Of a stretch of DNA of 64,000 nucleotides, positions 44,641 to 55,324 are shown piece after piece. Numbering within the stretch: the stretch's first letter is position 1; every line of letters begins with the position of its first letter. This DNA comes from Spirometra erinaceieuropaei (lineage: Eukaryota > Platyhelminthes > Cestoda > Diphyllobothriidea > Diphyllobothriidae): NCBI GenBank assembly GCA_902702965.1, contig CACRXP010000035.1:106600-170599 (forward strand). The letters are read 5' to 3'. The notes below the pieces were generated by a model. It had not been told where the DNA came from. It ran no database searches and worked only from the letters and a program-made list of their open reading frames with translations. A program made the position numbers and the translations under genes.

Positions 44641-45983
44641 TTAATTCAGATTCAGACTGTCGGGGCAAAACAGGGGACACAAATAATCATCCAAGCGTTT
44701 CTTGAAGAGTTTCATAGACGTAGCGTCCACGACTGACTGAGGGAGATCGTTCCATTTCTCCACTACCCTCTGCGTGAAAAATTCAGAACGAAGATTCAGC
44801 CTGGACATTGCTGTCCGTAATTTCATCGAGTGACCACGAAGATTGGATGAAAGGTGCCACTGAAACATGTCCTCGAAGTTAAGTCCATGCTCAAGGCCAT
44901 GTATTATCTTGTAGACGAGGATAAGATCACCACTTTGCTGTCTGTAACACAGAAGGAATAAATTAAGGCAATTCAGTCTGTCTGTGTAGGATTGGCTTTT
45001 TAGACCGTTTACCAGTTCTGTTGCACGCCGCTGTACCCGTTCGAGGCATGCTCGGTCCTTTACTAGCCATGGCCGCCATGCTTGTATGCCATATTATAAG
45101 TGGGACCGAATATAAGTGCCGTAAACTCTCCCAAAAAGGTCTTGGTCAAAGGTTACGAAAGCCCTTTTGATTGCATGCAACACTCCCATGGCGTTTTTTG
45201 CAGCGTTGTGGCACTGCAGTGTTGGTTTCAGGTTGTTCTGTATCCAAACCCCGAGATCCTTCTGTCAAGATTCTGCAGGGAGCCTTACATCTTTCAGGTG
45301 ATATGTCCTCAGGCTCTCATTTGAGTGAGAGTTGGTTGGACACAGATGAAGGACGGCACACTTCTCCACATTGAAATCTAGAAGCCATTTCTTCGACCAC
45401 GCTTGCAGTCGGTGCAGATTATCTTCAAGGGATCTCTGGTCCTTCGGTCCCTTAATGACTTTCCAGAGCTTAACGTCGTCTGCTAACATTTTTTTGCCGC
45501 AGTCGAGTTCCTGAAGGCTGTCGTTAACATAAAGGATGTAGAGCAATTGTCCCAGAACTGAGCCTTTCGGCACACCACTCGTCACGTTCACCCATTCTGA
45601 CATATCATCTCCGATACAGACACGTTGTTTCCGACCAACCAGAAACGCTCTTATCCAGTTCAGAAGATCTCCCCGGATGCCGATGTCGCTCAAATTGTGA
45701 AGAAGACGTTGGTGCGGAACAGTATCGAAAGCTTTGTGGAAATCGATGTACACGACATCGACCTCAAAATCCTCTTCTAGAGCCCTGGTCCAGATTTCCA
45801 GACAAGCTAGCAGATTTGAGAGACAGGAACGTCCTCTCCGGAAGCCATGTTGAAAATCCTGCAAGACGTTATTTTCTTCACAAAATTGCTGTATAGCGCT
45901 CTTTACTATATCTTCCATCGTTTTGCAAGGAAGGCAAGTTAAGCTAATAGGCCTAAAGCTGCTTGCTGTCATCCTGCAACCTC
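44641..45983 (-). pseudogene. LINE C reverse transcriptase, 3' part (interrupted by LINE B)
   Basis: An open frame 45972-45265 reads SSFRPISLTCLPCKTME, HGFRRGRSCLSNLL, VDVVYIDFHKAFDTVPH, SGVPKGSVLGQLLY and MLADDVKLWK (LADD in place of the usual YADD or FADD). The conserved tail is at 44868-44641 (LRGHSMKLRTA, FFTQRVVEKWNDLPQSVV, LFKKRLDDYL). A frame change separates the two blocks. The N-terminal side of this RT is found 4.9 kb away at 50903-51261; LINE B sits between. Confidence 0.75.
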
Positions 45984-46340
45984 CCTTATATAAATTATAA
46001 ATTTTAAATTAAATTTAAATTTAAATTTTAAATTTAAATTTTAAATTTTTTTTAATTTAATGCCAGTTTACAGGCATTGTCAAGGGAAGCGATTAAACAC
46101 AAATCCGACCAGCAGTGAAAAAAAATCCTGAGCTTAAGGCATAAAAATATAGTTTATGGTGGTTTTTGTGGTTTGGAGGACTCAGGAGAAAAAACTGTCG
46201 GTGGTGGTACAATATCGACCGTCAAGAAGGGGGGAGGTTGCACGGTATCGGAGATTACCGGACGTCAAATTCCTTTCATGAAGTTGGGGATAGTCAAAGT
46301 AGAGGCGTTGAGGAACAGCTGGTGAGACCGGCCATAGTGT

Positions 46341-46658
46341 TCAGAGACCACAAACGCCATCGCTACGGTACAGTCGATCAGTAGATTCAGCACCCAAAAT
46401 TTGTGGGAGCTTTTCTGAATGCAAAAATCGAGTAATAGTTCTCTTAAATAAAGGATAACTTTGCAGAGTTTTCACACTCATTGGTAGTTTATTCCAAATA
46501 GCAATTGCATTTACAGAAAAGAACCGACGATACTTAACAGTACGTGCCAGAGGCAGAAATAAGAAGACCTCACGGTGACTGTTACGTCGTGGGTGGATAT
46601 GATGTCTTAAAGAGGTGAGCGGGTTAAATGTGTGATTATAGAAGAGTTTAAATAGCAA
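46341..46658 (-). pseudogene. LINE B ORF2, C-terminal tail after a frameshift
   Basis: The frame reads KYRRFFSVNAIAIWNKLP then SYPLFKRTITRFL, the usual C-terminal segment of CR1-type LINEs (W-N-x-L-P). It continues the protein lost from the main ORF2 frame. Against LINE A, a one-base deletion at about 46880 explains the switch. Confidence 0.65.
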
Positions 46659-46786
46659 AAATAGTCCCTTTTGTAATCTACGGAACCATAAAGGATCGAG
46701 GCCTGTAAGCCGGCAACGTTATTGGTAAGACAAATGTCGGTGTTCCGGGGTTAAAATTCTCTTGGTAAAAAAGTGTTGAACGGATT

Positions 46787-49234
46787 CTATTTTCTTCCGC
46801 TCAGAAGCACGCATGAGGCTAAATGAAAACGAACAGTATTCCAGACCAGGTCTAACGTACATGTTGAAAAGGCGCATTCTATGTCCCTAGTTTTAAAATT
46901 TCGGAGGATAAACCCGGTCGTTCTACGTGCTTTGGAGACTATCAAGGCACAGTGCTCCGAGAGATTGAGACTCTTGGAGTATGAAACGCCCAAATCCTTT
47001 GGAACCCCTGGCACATTTATTGCGTGACCTTCGATACTTAGTTGAGGTTGGCGGTCGTCGCCAACCACCATGACTGAGCACTTATGCCAAGAAAGAGAAA
47101 GGCGCCATGTGCGGCACCACTGGGCGAAAGCCTGTAGATCGCTCTTTAGGAGCTCAAGCACGATGTCATGGTCTGCCGGCCTATATCGATATGCAACTTT
47201 AAGATCATCGGCATACATGAAAGGCTTACCATTCTGAAATAAATCGGGTACATCATTAACGAAAAGGCAAAATAAAAGCGGGCCGAGTACACTAGCCTGA
47301 ATGACTCCACTCCTCACACGTGTGGGGTTGGAGATGGTATTGGAAATCTTAACTCGTTGTGTGCGAGTGCCCAAATAAGAGGCTATAAACTTCAAAAGTT
47401 TGCCACCTATTCCGAAAGAGGACAATTTCAAGAGGAGAAGAGCATGGTCAACACGGTCAAAAGCCTTGGTGAAATCGAAATATGCTGTGTAAAGAGCAAA
47501 ACCATGGTCCCTAGATTGGAGAACATAGTCAAAGAAAGAGAGTTGACAGGTGTCACAAGATCGAGCTTTGAGGAATCCATGCTGAGCAACACTCAGTAAG
47601 TTGTTCGCTGTTAAGTGACACATCATCTTATCCTTGATCAATGTCTCTAAGATCTTCGAAACTGCAGGGAGGGTGTTTATTGACCGAAAGTCATCAAATG
47701 ATGTAGATTTGCCGTGCTTAGGAATGGGCAAAATGTGTGATTCCTTCCACAAGGTAGGATAAGTTTCACTTTCGAGAGCAAGATTAAATATCTTGCATAA
47801 GAGGGATGGGAAGATCGTGTTTGTGTCGGCTTTTAAAATGCTTACTGGGACACCATCAGGGCCTGGACTATAAGATTGACGAAAACGCCGAATCGCAACA
47901 GTCACATCCCACAGAGTGAAAGTTATAGTTTCTAGAACTGCCCCGGTCAATGACTGGATGGTCGGAAGCGTAGTGGTCGAGTCTTCAACTAACGTTTTGG
48001 ACAGGAGATCATTGAAGCTATCCGCGGTTAACTGGGCATCAACTATGGGATTTCCGAGATCGTCTCGAAGGATGGGATACTGCGTCTTTCTCTGAGTTCG
48101 TATTTTTCTAGAGAAAAGTTTCGAGACATTTAACGAATGGTTTTCAGTTAAGTGGACCTCTTCGGCTGGCTGTTTTTCTTCAGACAATCTCTTAGCTCGA
48201 TCAAAAATATCACAAATCAAGGGCAGAACAGAAACATCGTTCTGCAGATGAAAGCGACGATAAAGCCTGCGCAATCTGCGACGAAAGGGTAAAGGTAGGA
48301 AAATCTCATCCCCATCATTAATAATTTTCTTACGGGGGACAAAACGAGAAATAAGCGGACCCAAAATTTCGTACAGTTTTGCAGTGCAAACATTTACATC
48401 CGAACTAAGGAAGAACTCAGTCCAGTCGTAGGAATTAAGGTGTGTTAATAATTCGGTTGAGCGAGTTGATCGGAAATCGCGGAAAAACTTATACTTTTGG
48501 GACGACATTTCGTCAGCCTCGAATTCCAACTTTGAAACAACTATGTCATGGTCTGAGCCCCTGAGTGGGCCTAGGGATGACACTGACGATGGCAAGCAGC
48601 CTCTACAGAAAATTAAGTCAAGTATACTTGAGCCTCGGGTGGGAAGATCAACAACCTGAGTCCACATCCCGACATCCACAGCCTCAAGAAAGTCATCGAA
48701 CATTCTGGGGCCTGAAGGCGGAGACCAGCGGACTTCAGGGAGATTAAAGTCACCCGCAACCAGTTGATACTTAAAGCTTAAGTCGGCCGCAGCATGAAAT
48801 GCCTGTGAGAGTAAGTTATCAAAATTGTCATTGGCGTTGGGAGGACGATAGACGCAGCCAACGAGTAAGGAGAACTTATTTTTAAGTGCAACCTGGAGCC
48901 AGCAGCTGCCTTCTACTGCTGAAAAGTGCGGGAGGTCCAACGGCAAACATGCAAGTGTTTGCTTAACGTAGACGCAGCTGCCCCCACCACGGCTATCTTG
49001 GCGATCATTTCGAATGCAATTGTAGCCTAGAAGAGAGAGATCGGAGTCAGCTACTGAGGCTGCTGCCCACGTCTCAGTTACTAAAACAATATCAGGAAAA
49101 TGGACGAACACCTGAGTCAAAAGCAAAGGCATCTTATTAAGCAAGGATCTGGCATTTAAAATAAAAAGTTTGAAGGGAAAGGCTGTTAGTTTTTGAGGGA
49201 GGTGGGTTACATCGTCCAGTTCTGGGTCGCCCAC
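46787..49234 (-). CDS. LINE B ORF2: endonuclease and reverse transcriptase (815 aa, frameshifted end)
   Basis: The frame is open for 815 codons from a GTG used only as the frame edge, and the same frame is open further upstream into ORF1. The endonuclease lies at residues about 20-235: N27, E54, GDFN at 161-164 and SDH at 227-229, all catalytic positions of the exonuclease-endonuclease-phosphatase fold. The reverse transcriptase lies at about 450-760 with SPGPDGVP, DFTKAFDRVDH, SGVIQASVLGP (a usual G is A) and YADD at 674-677. It overlaps ORF1 by 28 bp or more in the -1 frame. The last 20 residues are out of frame, so this copy is probably just inactivated. Confidence 0.82.
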   Translation of the reverse strand: MGDPELDDVTHLPQKLTAFPFKLFILNARSLLNKMPLLLTQVFVHFPDIVLVTETWAAASVADSDLSLLGYNCIRNDRQDSRGGGSCVYVKQTLACLPLDLPHFSAVEGSCWLQVALKNKFSLLVGCVYRPPNANDNFDNLLSQAFHAAADLSFKYQLVAGDFNLPEVRWSPPSGPRMFDDFLEAVDVGMWTQVVDLPTRGSSILDLIFCRGCLPSSVSSLGPLRGSDHDIVVSKLEFEADEMSSQKYKFFRDFRSTRSTELLTHLNSYDWTEFFLSSDVNVCTAKLYEILGPLISRFVPRKKIINDGDEIFLPLPFRRRLRRLYRRFHLQNDVSVLPLICDIFDRAKRLSEEKQPAEEVHLTENHSLNVSKLFSRKIRTQRKTQYPILRDDLGNPIVDAQLTADSFNDLLSKTLVEDSTTTLPTIQSLTGAVLETITFTLWDVTVAIRRFRQSYSPGPDGVPVSILKADTNTIFPSLLCKIFNLALESETYPTLWKESHILPIPKHGKSTSFDDFRSINTLPAVSKILETLIKDKMMCHLTANNLLSVAQHGFLKARSCDTCQLSFFDYVLQSRDHGFALYTAYFDFTKAFDRVDHALLLLKLSSFGIGGKLLKFIASYLGTRTQRVKISNTISNPTRVRSGVIQASVLGPLLFCLFVNDVPDLFQNGKPFMYADDLKVAYRYRPADHDIVLELLKSDLQAFAQWCRTWRLSLSWHKCSVMVVGDDRQPQLSIEGHAINVPGVPKDLGVSYSKSLNLSEHCALIVSKARRTTGFILRNFKTRDIECAFSTCTLDLVWNTVRFHLASCVLLSGRK

Positions 49235-50652
49235 GGAACAAACGGTCCGGATGCAACCATCCGGCTCTGCAAAAAATTTTGTTTCATCGAAAAATTCTGA
49301 CGTGGATAAAAAAGGGGAGGACTTGGGGGAGGGAATGACGGGCAGGTAAACTGGTTACTATTGTTAGCTAACTTATTTTCAGCTGGAAATCCGCGGGGCA
49401 GATACTGCAACGTATTCCCGCCGGGACGAAACTGAGGATCGGATGAATTAACTGATTCAGTATGGACATTATCATGAGGAATAAATTGGTAAAACGGCCG
49501 TGGAGGAAACAAGTTAGGGAGTGGGGGACGCATTGTTTCCATTGGAACAAGAGGTCTATTAAACGGTGGGAAAATCGGCATATTCGGCCTAACTGCCTCT
49601 ATATGAGGGCTGGGGGGCAGTTGCGAACCCGCTACGTTTTGAGTCGGGGTATTTGAGGCACTGTTCGCCGATTGTGGAGGAGAACATTTTATACTGGTGC
49701 TGGATTTATTGGGTGTCCGAGTGGCGGAGTCAGCAGTTGGATTTGCCTTTGACTTAGGCACATGCTTAGGCTAACTAGGGGTTGCTGGGGGAGTCGATAG
49801 AGGCGTGTTTATACCAGGCGTGGTGGTGTGTTTAAAGAGGTCAGCATTAAAAGTAGTCGAACTCCCTACGGAATTGACTATGCCGTGACTTGCAGATGCC
49901 GCAGGTGGTGTTGTAGAGGACATATTCAGACTGACAGTAGGTGTCATTATCTTGGTGTTGGTTTTTGCCGATTTCAGTTTATTCAGTCTTCGCTGCAGGG
50001 GTGTGAGGTCTAGCGAAGCGGAGCAGCGCCATTTACGGCAGATGTCTCTAGTCATCTCCCTACTCGACAAGATAAAATCGACTTCTATCATGGAGAAAAG
50101 GGTAACTAGTATCGGCGCATTACGACTAGGCGAGCGAAGTCGCTTAGCTTGTGCGACACCAAAACTCAAACCACAACTTTGTAGGAACACATGCGCTCCC
50201 TCCATAGCAGATAAGTGGCTCGGAATGTTTCGCAGTACGAAATTATGCTTGCGTTTAATTCGTTCCTCAGTTTCCGAACTTATTACCCCAATTAGTTTAA
50301 AAGCTTGTTCAATTACTTTTTCAGAAGTACTGTTTATGTCTCCATAAATCAGCTGATCGCTTATTTCGCCGGCTGATGGCCTGCTACGACTAGCAGAGGC
50401 GTATATTTGGACAACTGAAGGGTCGAGAGGTTCTACATGTACTAAAGGGATTTGTGAGTTAATCAGATCTGCAGACGGCGAAAAACATACGCTGGCGTCT
50501 GCCATGACTTCAGTCACGATTTTAGCACCCAGAGACGGTGGGGAGGCCGCAAGCTTTCGCCTTTTAGCACGTGCTCTGCGGGGCATTACAAACAAAAAAA
50601 AGTTTTTCGTTACAGAAGAAGGATCAAAACGGAAACGCGCACCGAGTAGCAA
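49207..50652 (-). pseudogene. LINE B ORF1, one in-frame stop (about 481 codons)
   Basis: Two open blocks, 50652-49774 and 49770-49207, are in the same frame and separated only by TAG at 49771-49773. The first block has a basic start (PRRARAKRRKL) and an RRM-like segment, residues about 125-220 (HNFVLRNIPSHLSAMEG, then PILVTLF), of the kind found in LINE ORF1 RNA-binding proteins. The second block is Pro/Asn-rich. The stop could be a late mutation or a readthrough site. A second ATG, 22 codons in (MPRRARAK), may be the true start. Confidence 0.7.
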
Positions 50653-50902
50653 GTATTACTGTTTTTTTTACTACGAAAACTAGAAAGCGGTAGTAGGGAA
50701 AGGATTCACTACAATGGATTTTTTACAAAATACGACTATTTTGCCAGACTGTCAAACAAACTGGGAAAAAATTTTACCTTATATAGAATGGCGACTTTTA
50801 AAACGGACTCAAGTAAAAAACAGGCATTAATTACTTAAGAATATCCAAATAAATGCAGAGCATCACTTATCTTTGAAATTGAGCTGCGCGTCTTGACCTT
50901 AT

Positions 50903-51261
50903 GTAAGGGAACGGGGTAAGCTGTTTTCCACTGTGAGGGCAGCCTTCCTGTTCTCATTGACAGCTCAAAGAGAGTCGAAAGAGGCTTTGACAGCCCCGTT
51001 GATAGCTCCTTAATTATCAGCCCGGGAATTCCATCGGGTCCAGGAGACTTATCAGGTTTTATTTGACTGAGGACGCGTCTGACTTCTTCGTTGGAAAAGG
51101 TGACGGTTTCAATGACGGCAATATCTTGGCGCATTTGAAGCTCCCGGCTGTTTCGGTCCATTTCGAACTGCTGATTGTATTCTGAGGGCTCCTGCGTAAA
51201 AACCGATAGAAAAAACTGGACACAGGAAAAAAACCTAAAACAAACTCATCCATTTCGACTG
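50903..51261 (-). pseudogene. LINE C reverse transcriptase, 5' part
   Basis: The frame reads FFLSVFTQEPSEY, then FSNEEVRRVLSQIKPDKSPG, PDGIPG and LSMRTGRLPSQWK, ending PVPLHK at the LINE B target site. Joined to 45983 it continues G-G-C-R-M-T-A-S-S-F, as in CR1-type elements. Its 5' end runs into the inverted repeat at 51217-51317, so the element was truncated or rearranged there. Confidence 0.75.
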
Positions 51262-51317
51262 TACTTTGACTGCAGTCGAAATGGATGAGTTTGTTTTAGG
51301 TTTTTTTCTTGTGTTCA
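51217..51317. repeat. Near-perfect inverted repeat with 11-nt spacer
   Basis: The arms 51227-51261 and 51273-51307 are perfectly complementary over 35 bp and extend to 45 bp with two mismatches. The spacer is TACTTTGACTG. The left arm is LINE C sequence, and the right arm is the same sequence flipped. Confidence 0.9.
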
Positions 51318-51660
51318 AGGGAGACTGAATGTACCGTTCAGTTTCATGACTTCTTCGGATAGGCGCGAACGACCAATCTTCGAGGCCAGCAGTACAAATT
51401 GACGATAAATTATGCCAAGCCAGAAGTGCGGGTCGAATTCTTCTCCCACCGGTAGGTCGAAGGATTGAATGCTTTGCCGAACACCGTTGTTTTGACGGAA
51501 TACGTTAAGACCTTCAAAAAAGACTTAGTAAATTTATGTCTGGTGGCCAAATACTTACTCCATATCAATGACTGTCATAACTTTTATGTAAATATGTGCA
51601 TGCTTTTCATCCATTCTATCGATAAGTTTGGTTTTCCAATGCTCTTCCTATATAGATAGA
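51318..51660 (+). pseudogene. LINE fragment F, C-terminal tail
   Basis: The plus strand encodes the tail motif: EFFSHRxxG, LNALPNTVVLTEYVKTFKK. It then continues open to 51659. It is oriented opposite to LINE C and starts where the inverted repeat ends. Confidence 0.55.
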
Positions 51661-51830
51661 TAGATAATTTTTATTAAAGACCCGTCGGGGTCCCATCAAA
51701 CCAAGTTAAAATAAATTTACATACGAGTTTTAGACGAGGTAGGCAGAATCTTTACAAAATACAATTCATAGTTTCTGAATTAGAAGTCCATTGAGAAACA
51801 TGATGATTTATACTCTTAGTTCTTAAAAAC
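51660..51830 (-). repeat. LINE 3' end, second copy, with ATCT tail
   Basis: On the minus strand it reads GATGGGACCCCGACGGGTC then TTTAATAAAAAT and (ATCT)n. It matches the 3' end at 41500-41755. Confidence 0.65.
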
Positions 51831-51845
51831 TTTAGGAAATGACTC

Positions 51846-52043
51846 TTGTCAGATTTTCAGTCTGGAACACCATTGCCGAGAAATGTGTATTTTATATCCT
51901 CAAATGCATTTCAAGTTGACTTCACCTGCCATGCATCCCCTTCGATAACACATAGATTCAATTGCACGCGTAGACGTGTGAACTACGTCGGGTTTTTCGC
52001 CACAGATCCTCACAACGAAGGTTCTTTTGTAATAAAAATGGTC
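51846..52043 (+). CDS. Possible 5' exon of the POT1-like gene (weak)
   Basis: An open frame ends RRRVNYVGFFATDPHNEG then SFVIKM before a GT. The spacing of V-N-x-x-G-F-F and a later hydrophobic strand recalls the first strands of POT1 OB1. The GT context (GTCTAA) is poor and no linking exon was found before 55598. It may be a chance ORF. Confidence 0.2.
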
Positions 52044-53435
52044 TAAAAGGGAACTTCATCAAAAGCACGTGTCCTTGGGGTCACTTCCTGCCAAGTAAAT
52101 CAGCCGAAACACAGCTGGCAGGCTTTCTTACATTAGGCACGTTGCTGCAGGCGACGAATCAGCGAAAGTCTCCCCTTCTTGCGACATCTCAAAATGGCAT
52201 CGTACGTTCGCTTACACAGGTTTGACTGCGTATGTCTTGAGTGCACCGATTGTTCTCTTCGTTTCAGAGCTTTGGGTGATGGTTTTTCACATTAGCAGTT
52301 GGTTACATCAAAAGACCTTATTGGAAGAATAGGCACTGCTACCAGTGCGTAGTGAAGTTATTAAATTGCGTACGTCCATAATGATATGCGTCTATCTTTT
52401 TGACTTGCCGGATGTGTTTTTATCTCCGCCCTGGTTCCGTTATGCATTTTAATTTTAAGTTGTGTTTTAATAGGCTGTACGGTCACCCATACCTTGGTGT
52501 TTAGGCTGCCTCTTGAATGTTGGTCTTCTAGTTAAAGCCGCATAGCCAGTCAGTCGCCTGACGATCGGCATATTTTGACGAGCAAGAGCCTATTTTATGG
52601 GCACCCAGTACGAGTTTACGAAGCTTAGTTGTATAAGCGTTGGAAAAAAGAATGNNNNNNNNNNNNNNNNNNNNNNNNNNNNNNNNNNNNNNNNNNNNNN
52701 NNNNNNNNNNNNNNNNNNNNNNNNNNNNNNNNNNNNNNNNNNNNNNNNNNNNNNNNNNNNNNNNNNNNNNNNNNNNNNNNNNNNNNNNNNNNNNNNNNNN
52801 NNNNNNNNNNNNNNNGTGGAAAACGCCAAAATGTCGTTGGGCTGAATTGCGTTGGCTGGAACTTGACTGCAGATACTCCAGTTATTGGGCTTGCAGTCTC
52901 AGTTCTACTGGTAAACTATCATCGACCCTGAAGGTGGGTTCTCACCAAATATTGTTTCTCTGGTGCTTTTAGAGGATGATGCTTCTACGACGGAAGGGCA
53001 GCAGTACTTCTGAAGAGCTCCAGGTTCCAGGCAAATAGGTTCTGTCTGCCTAAGTCGTCAGATGTTGTAGGTGAAATTGCCTTTTTGCGGCAGCATGGTT
53101 GGAGGGTTTGTATGATGGCAGACTTTTCTGGTGCCCATGTTAACAATAAAGTATTGGCTCGCACCATAAAACTTGCCATTTGTTCTTGTTATACGAAGTT
53201 AGCGAGCGTGTCTTGTTTAAGTTGCGGGAGCTTCCCAAACATGCCACCCACCTGCAGGGCTTCTCGAAGGCCACTTTCATCCCCTCAATCGGAAGGGAAA
53301 ATATGGTTCTACTCTAATGAAAGTGCTGTTAATCCCAGAATCCTTTAAGGATCTACATGTGTTCAATCTCCGTGACCGCAGTGACATTCCGATCTTGATC
53401 TTACCATCTAGGAATAAAGTATTGTTGCTGTTCTA
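52044..53435. other. No gene recognised; contains the assembly gap
   Basis: Short ORFs only. An exon carrying the middle of POT1 OB1 could be hidden in the gap or missed here. Confidence 0.3.
52655..52815. other. Assembly gap (161 N)
   Basis: This is an unbroken run of N. The ORFs that cross it are artefacts. Confidence 0.99.
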
Positions 53436-53540
53436 CCACCACCACCACCACCACCACCACCACCACCACCACCACCACCACCACCACCACCACTGCTCCT
53501 ATCACTACTACTACTACTACCACTACTACTACTACTACTG

Positions 53541-53628
<88 letters not shown>
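53436..53628 (+). repeat. Compound microsatellite (CAC)n then (TAC)n
   Basis: About 57 bp of CAC repeats are followed by about 125 bp of TAC repeats with a few changes. They inflate ORFs on both strands (poly-His/poly-Tyr and poly-Ser) that are not genes. Confidence 0.95.
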
Positions 53629-54377
53629 CGGGAGCCAACGTTAGGGCCTGCCTGGCACATTTTGACTAACAGTTCATCATTTATCCTACTGGCTTTTTAC
53701 TTTAGGCGGTGGATAAGATTTCAGTATCCAGAGGCGTAATGTTATTAAGGTGTGTCAAAATTTGGCGGAGTCACTGCTAATCAAATCGGAGATTTACAAA
53801 TGTATGCTGCTGCAGAAGGACCGTTTTCACTTCTAGGATGCGACGGATGTGCAGATCTCCCACGCCCTATTAATTTGGCGAATGCGTGCCCATCAGTCAC
53901 CGGACGTTTTTCTTTAGACTGTTGAGAAACTCGGCCTTGAAAGCTCTTTCACCTTTCTTTCATTCCGCGGTTTATTTTCTCGGATCACCTTTTTGCTTGT
54001 TCATGTTTTACAAAAGTTGTCCTTACTTGAACTTTCATCGACTCACCTCATTATCTATCCGGCCTGGTCGATGGAACGTGTCGGCTTTGTTTGACACGTC
54101 ACACATTTAGGTGTATTTTTAATGACGTTTTAAGTGCCCAGCGGCGAAAACTAACCCGGCGTGATCGCTGGTTTAGGCTTATTAAAAAGTGCTTCCTTAA
54201 AATTGCATCCAGAGCTCAAACAGGTCTGCAGACTTCGCTACCATGTCATATGTGATCACTCTGGCGTTTGGGTCTGCTCCAACGCCACTTTGACACCGAG
54301 AATCTATCACAAAACGAGGCTTATACGCAAATTTGTGGAATGCCTTATATTCATATTTACCCACCTGTGAAAAACCC
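53629..54377. other. No gene recognised
   Basis: Short ORFs without domains. Confidence 0.35.
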
Positions 54378-54476
54378 GGTGTCTAGGTGGGATTCGAACG
54401 CATGACAGCAAGGGGCAGACTTTATTACAGCCAACGCTCTAGCTATCTTAGTTACGAGGCCCCACCGGGAGCCGTG
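54378..54476 (-). repeat. tRNA-derived SINE head, family 1
   Basis: On the minus strand: GGGGCCTCGTAACTAAGATA, then GCTAGAGCGTTGGCTG, and B-box GTTCGAATCCCACC. It is the same family as at 51-142 and 360-465. Confidence 0.7.
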
Positions 54477-55134
54477 AGCTTAATCACATTTGAGTCGGCT
54501 TACCCGCCCGACCTACTGAAATCCCCCTGCGGCTCACTCCGCAGTCCCTTATTTTGATATTGGAGTTGTTGACGTTTGTTATAATGCATGCGGTATCTCA
54601 CCTCTCTGTCCCATTGAATTTCTCCAGTGCATATTGGAGAATCGTAATCATAACCTAGAGTGAGCTGCGATTGGAGTACTTCGTATTCTCAGACTTCAGC
54701 CTACCAACCCGTGTGTCGCCTCCGTTCTGTGCGTAAGCAAGACTGTACGCAATTGGGGTGTTCGAATATTAAGAGGAATCTATATATATGCTAGCGAAAG
54801 AGACAATAACCGTTGAAGTGTAACACTGCTGGCCACCATTGGATTCCGTATGAGCTTGTCAAAAGGACAGCGCATAGGAAATCCCCTAGACGAAAAAGGC
54901 ACCCTTTGTCTGCCATAGTCAGCGGTTATCAAGTTCTATATATCGCTCTTTTGTTCATATTTTCTCTAAGCAGAAATCATAAAAAGGGCCGTCCACCGAT
55001 TGGGCTACGGGACAAACTCGTTACACTTCGTCTTAGAGCTCAAGCAGTTGCATTACAATAATATTTTCAGACGGGAGTACCACCGGGAGCAAAAGGGGCC
55101 GGGATGGTCATTTCTGACTTGGTTTTGATAGTCT
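54477..55134. other. No gene recognised
   Basis: An 82-codon ORF (54813-55061 +) is basic and without a known domain. Confidence 0.35.
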
Positions 55135-55265
55135 TGGATTCGAACCCGGTTCCTTTGATTATTGGGCGTTAACGCCAACGCTATACCACTCCGCCATGGG
55201 TTGGTTTGCCTGTTGATTCAGATCAGGAATCTGCACTACTATGGGTTAGGGCGCTCGCTGATCAG
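55135..55265 (-). repeat. tRNA-like SINE head, variant
   Basis: The minus strand reads CATGGCGGAGTGGTATAGCG, then TTGGCGTTAACGCC and B-box GGGTTCGAATCC. The head differs from the other two families but the flanks share family-2 phrases (cgctcgctgatcagaac). The anticodon arm is irregular, so it is a relic rather than a tRNA gene. Confidence 0.55.
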
Positions 55266-55324
55266 AACCCATATTTCAATATATGCTGGGCAGCTTGCTG
55301 ACATTACCCCTGTTTCATCACGAT

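Larger units (their letters stand above)
45990..50896 (-). mobile_element. LINE B, near full-length CR1/jockey-type retrotransposon, 4907 bp
   Basis: It is bounded by a perfect 6-bp duplication, CCTTAT at 45984-45989 and 50897-50902. From its 5' end (50896) it has an untranslated leader of about 245 bp, ORF1 (50652-49207), ORF2 (49234-46787 plus a shifted C-terminus to 46341) and a 3' UTR. An AT-rich tail of AAATTTAAA-type repeats (45990-46058) abuts the left duplication. The host sequence is LINE C, whose frame is restored when B is removed. Confidence 0.88.

Noticed and set aside
52590..52972. Four ORFs spanning 52655-52815
   Set aside because: They cross a run of N and cannot be read.
53317..53739. 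140-aa ORF with long His and Tyr runs, and a poly-Ser ORF on the other strand
   Set aside because: Both are products of the (CAC)n/(TAC)n microsatellite. The flanks show no domain or splice context.
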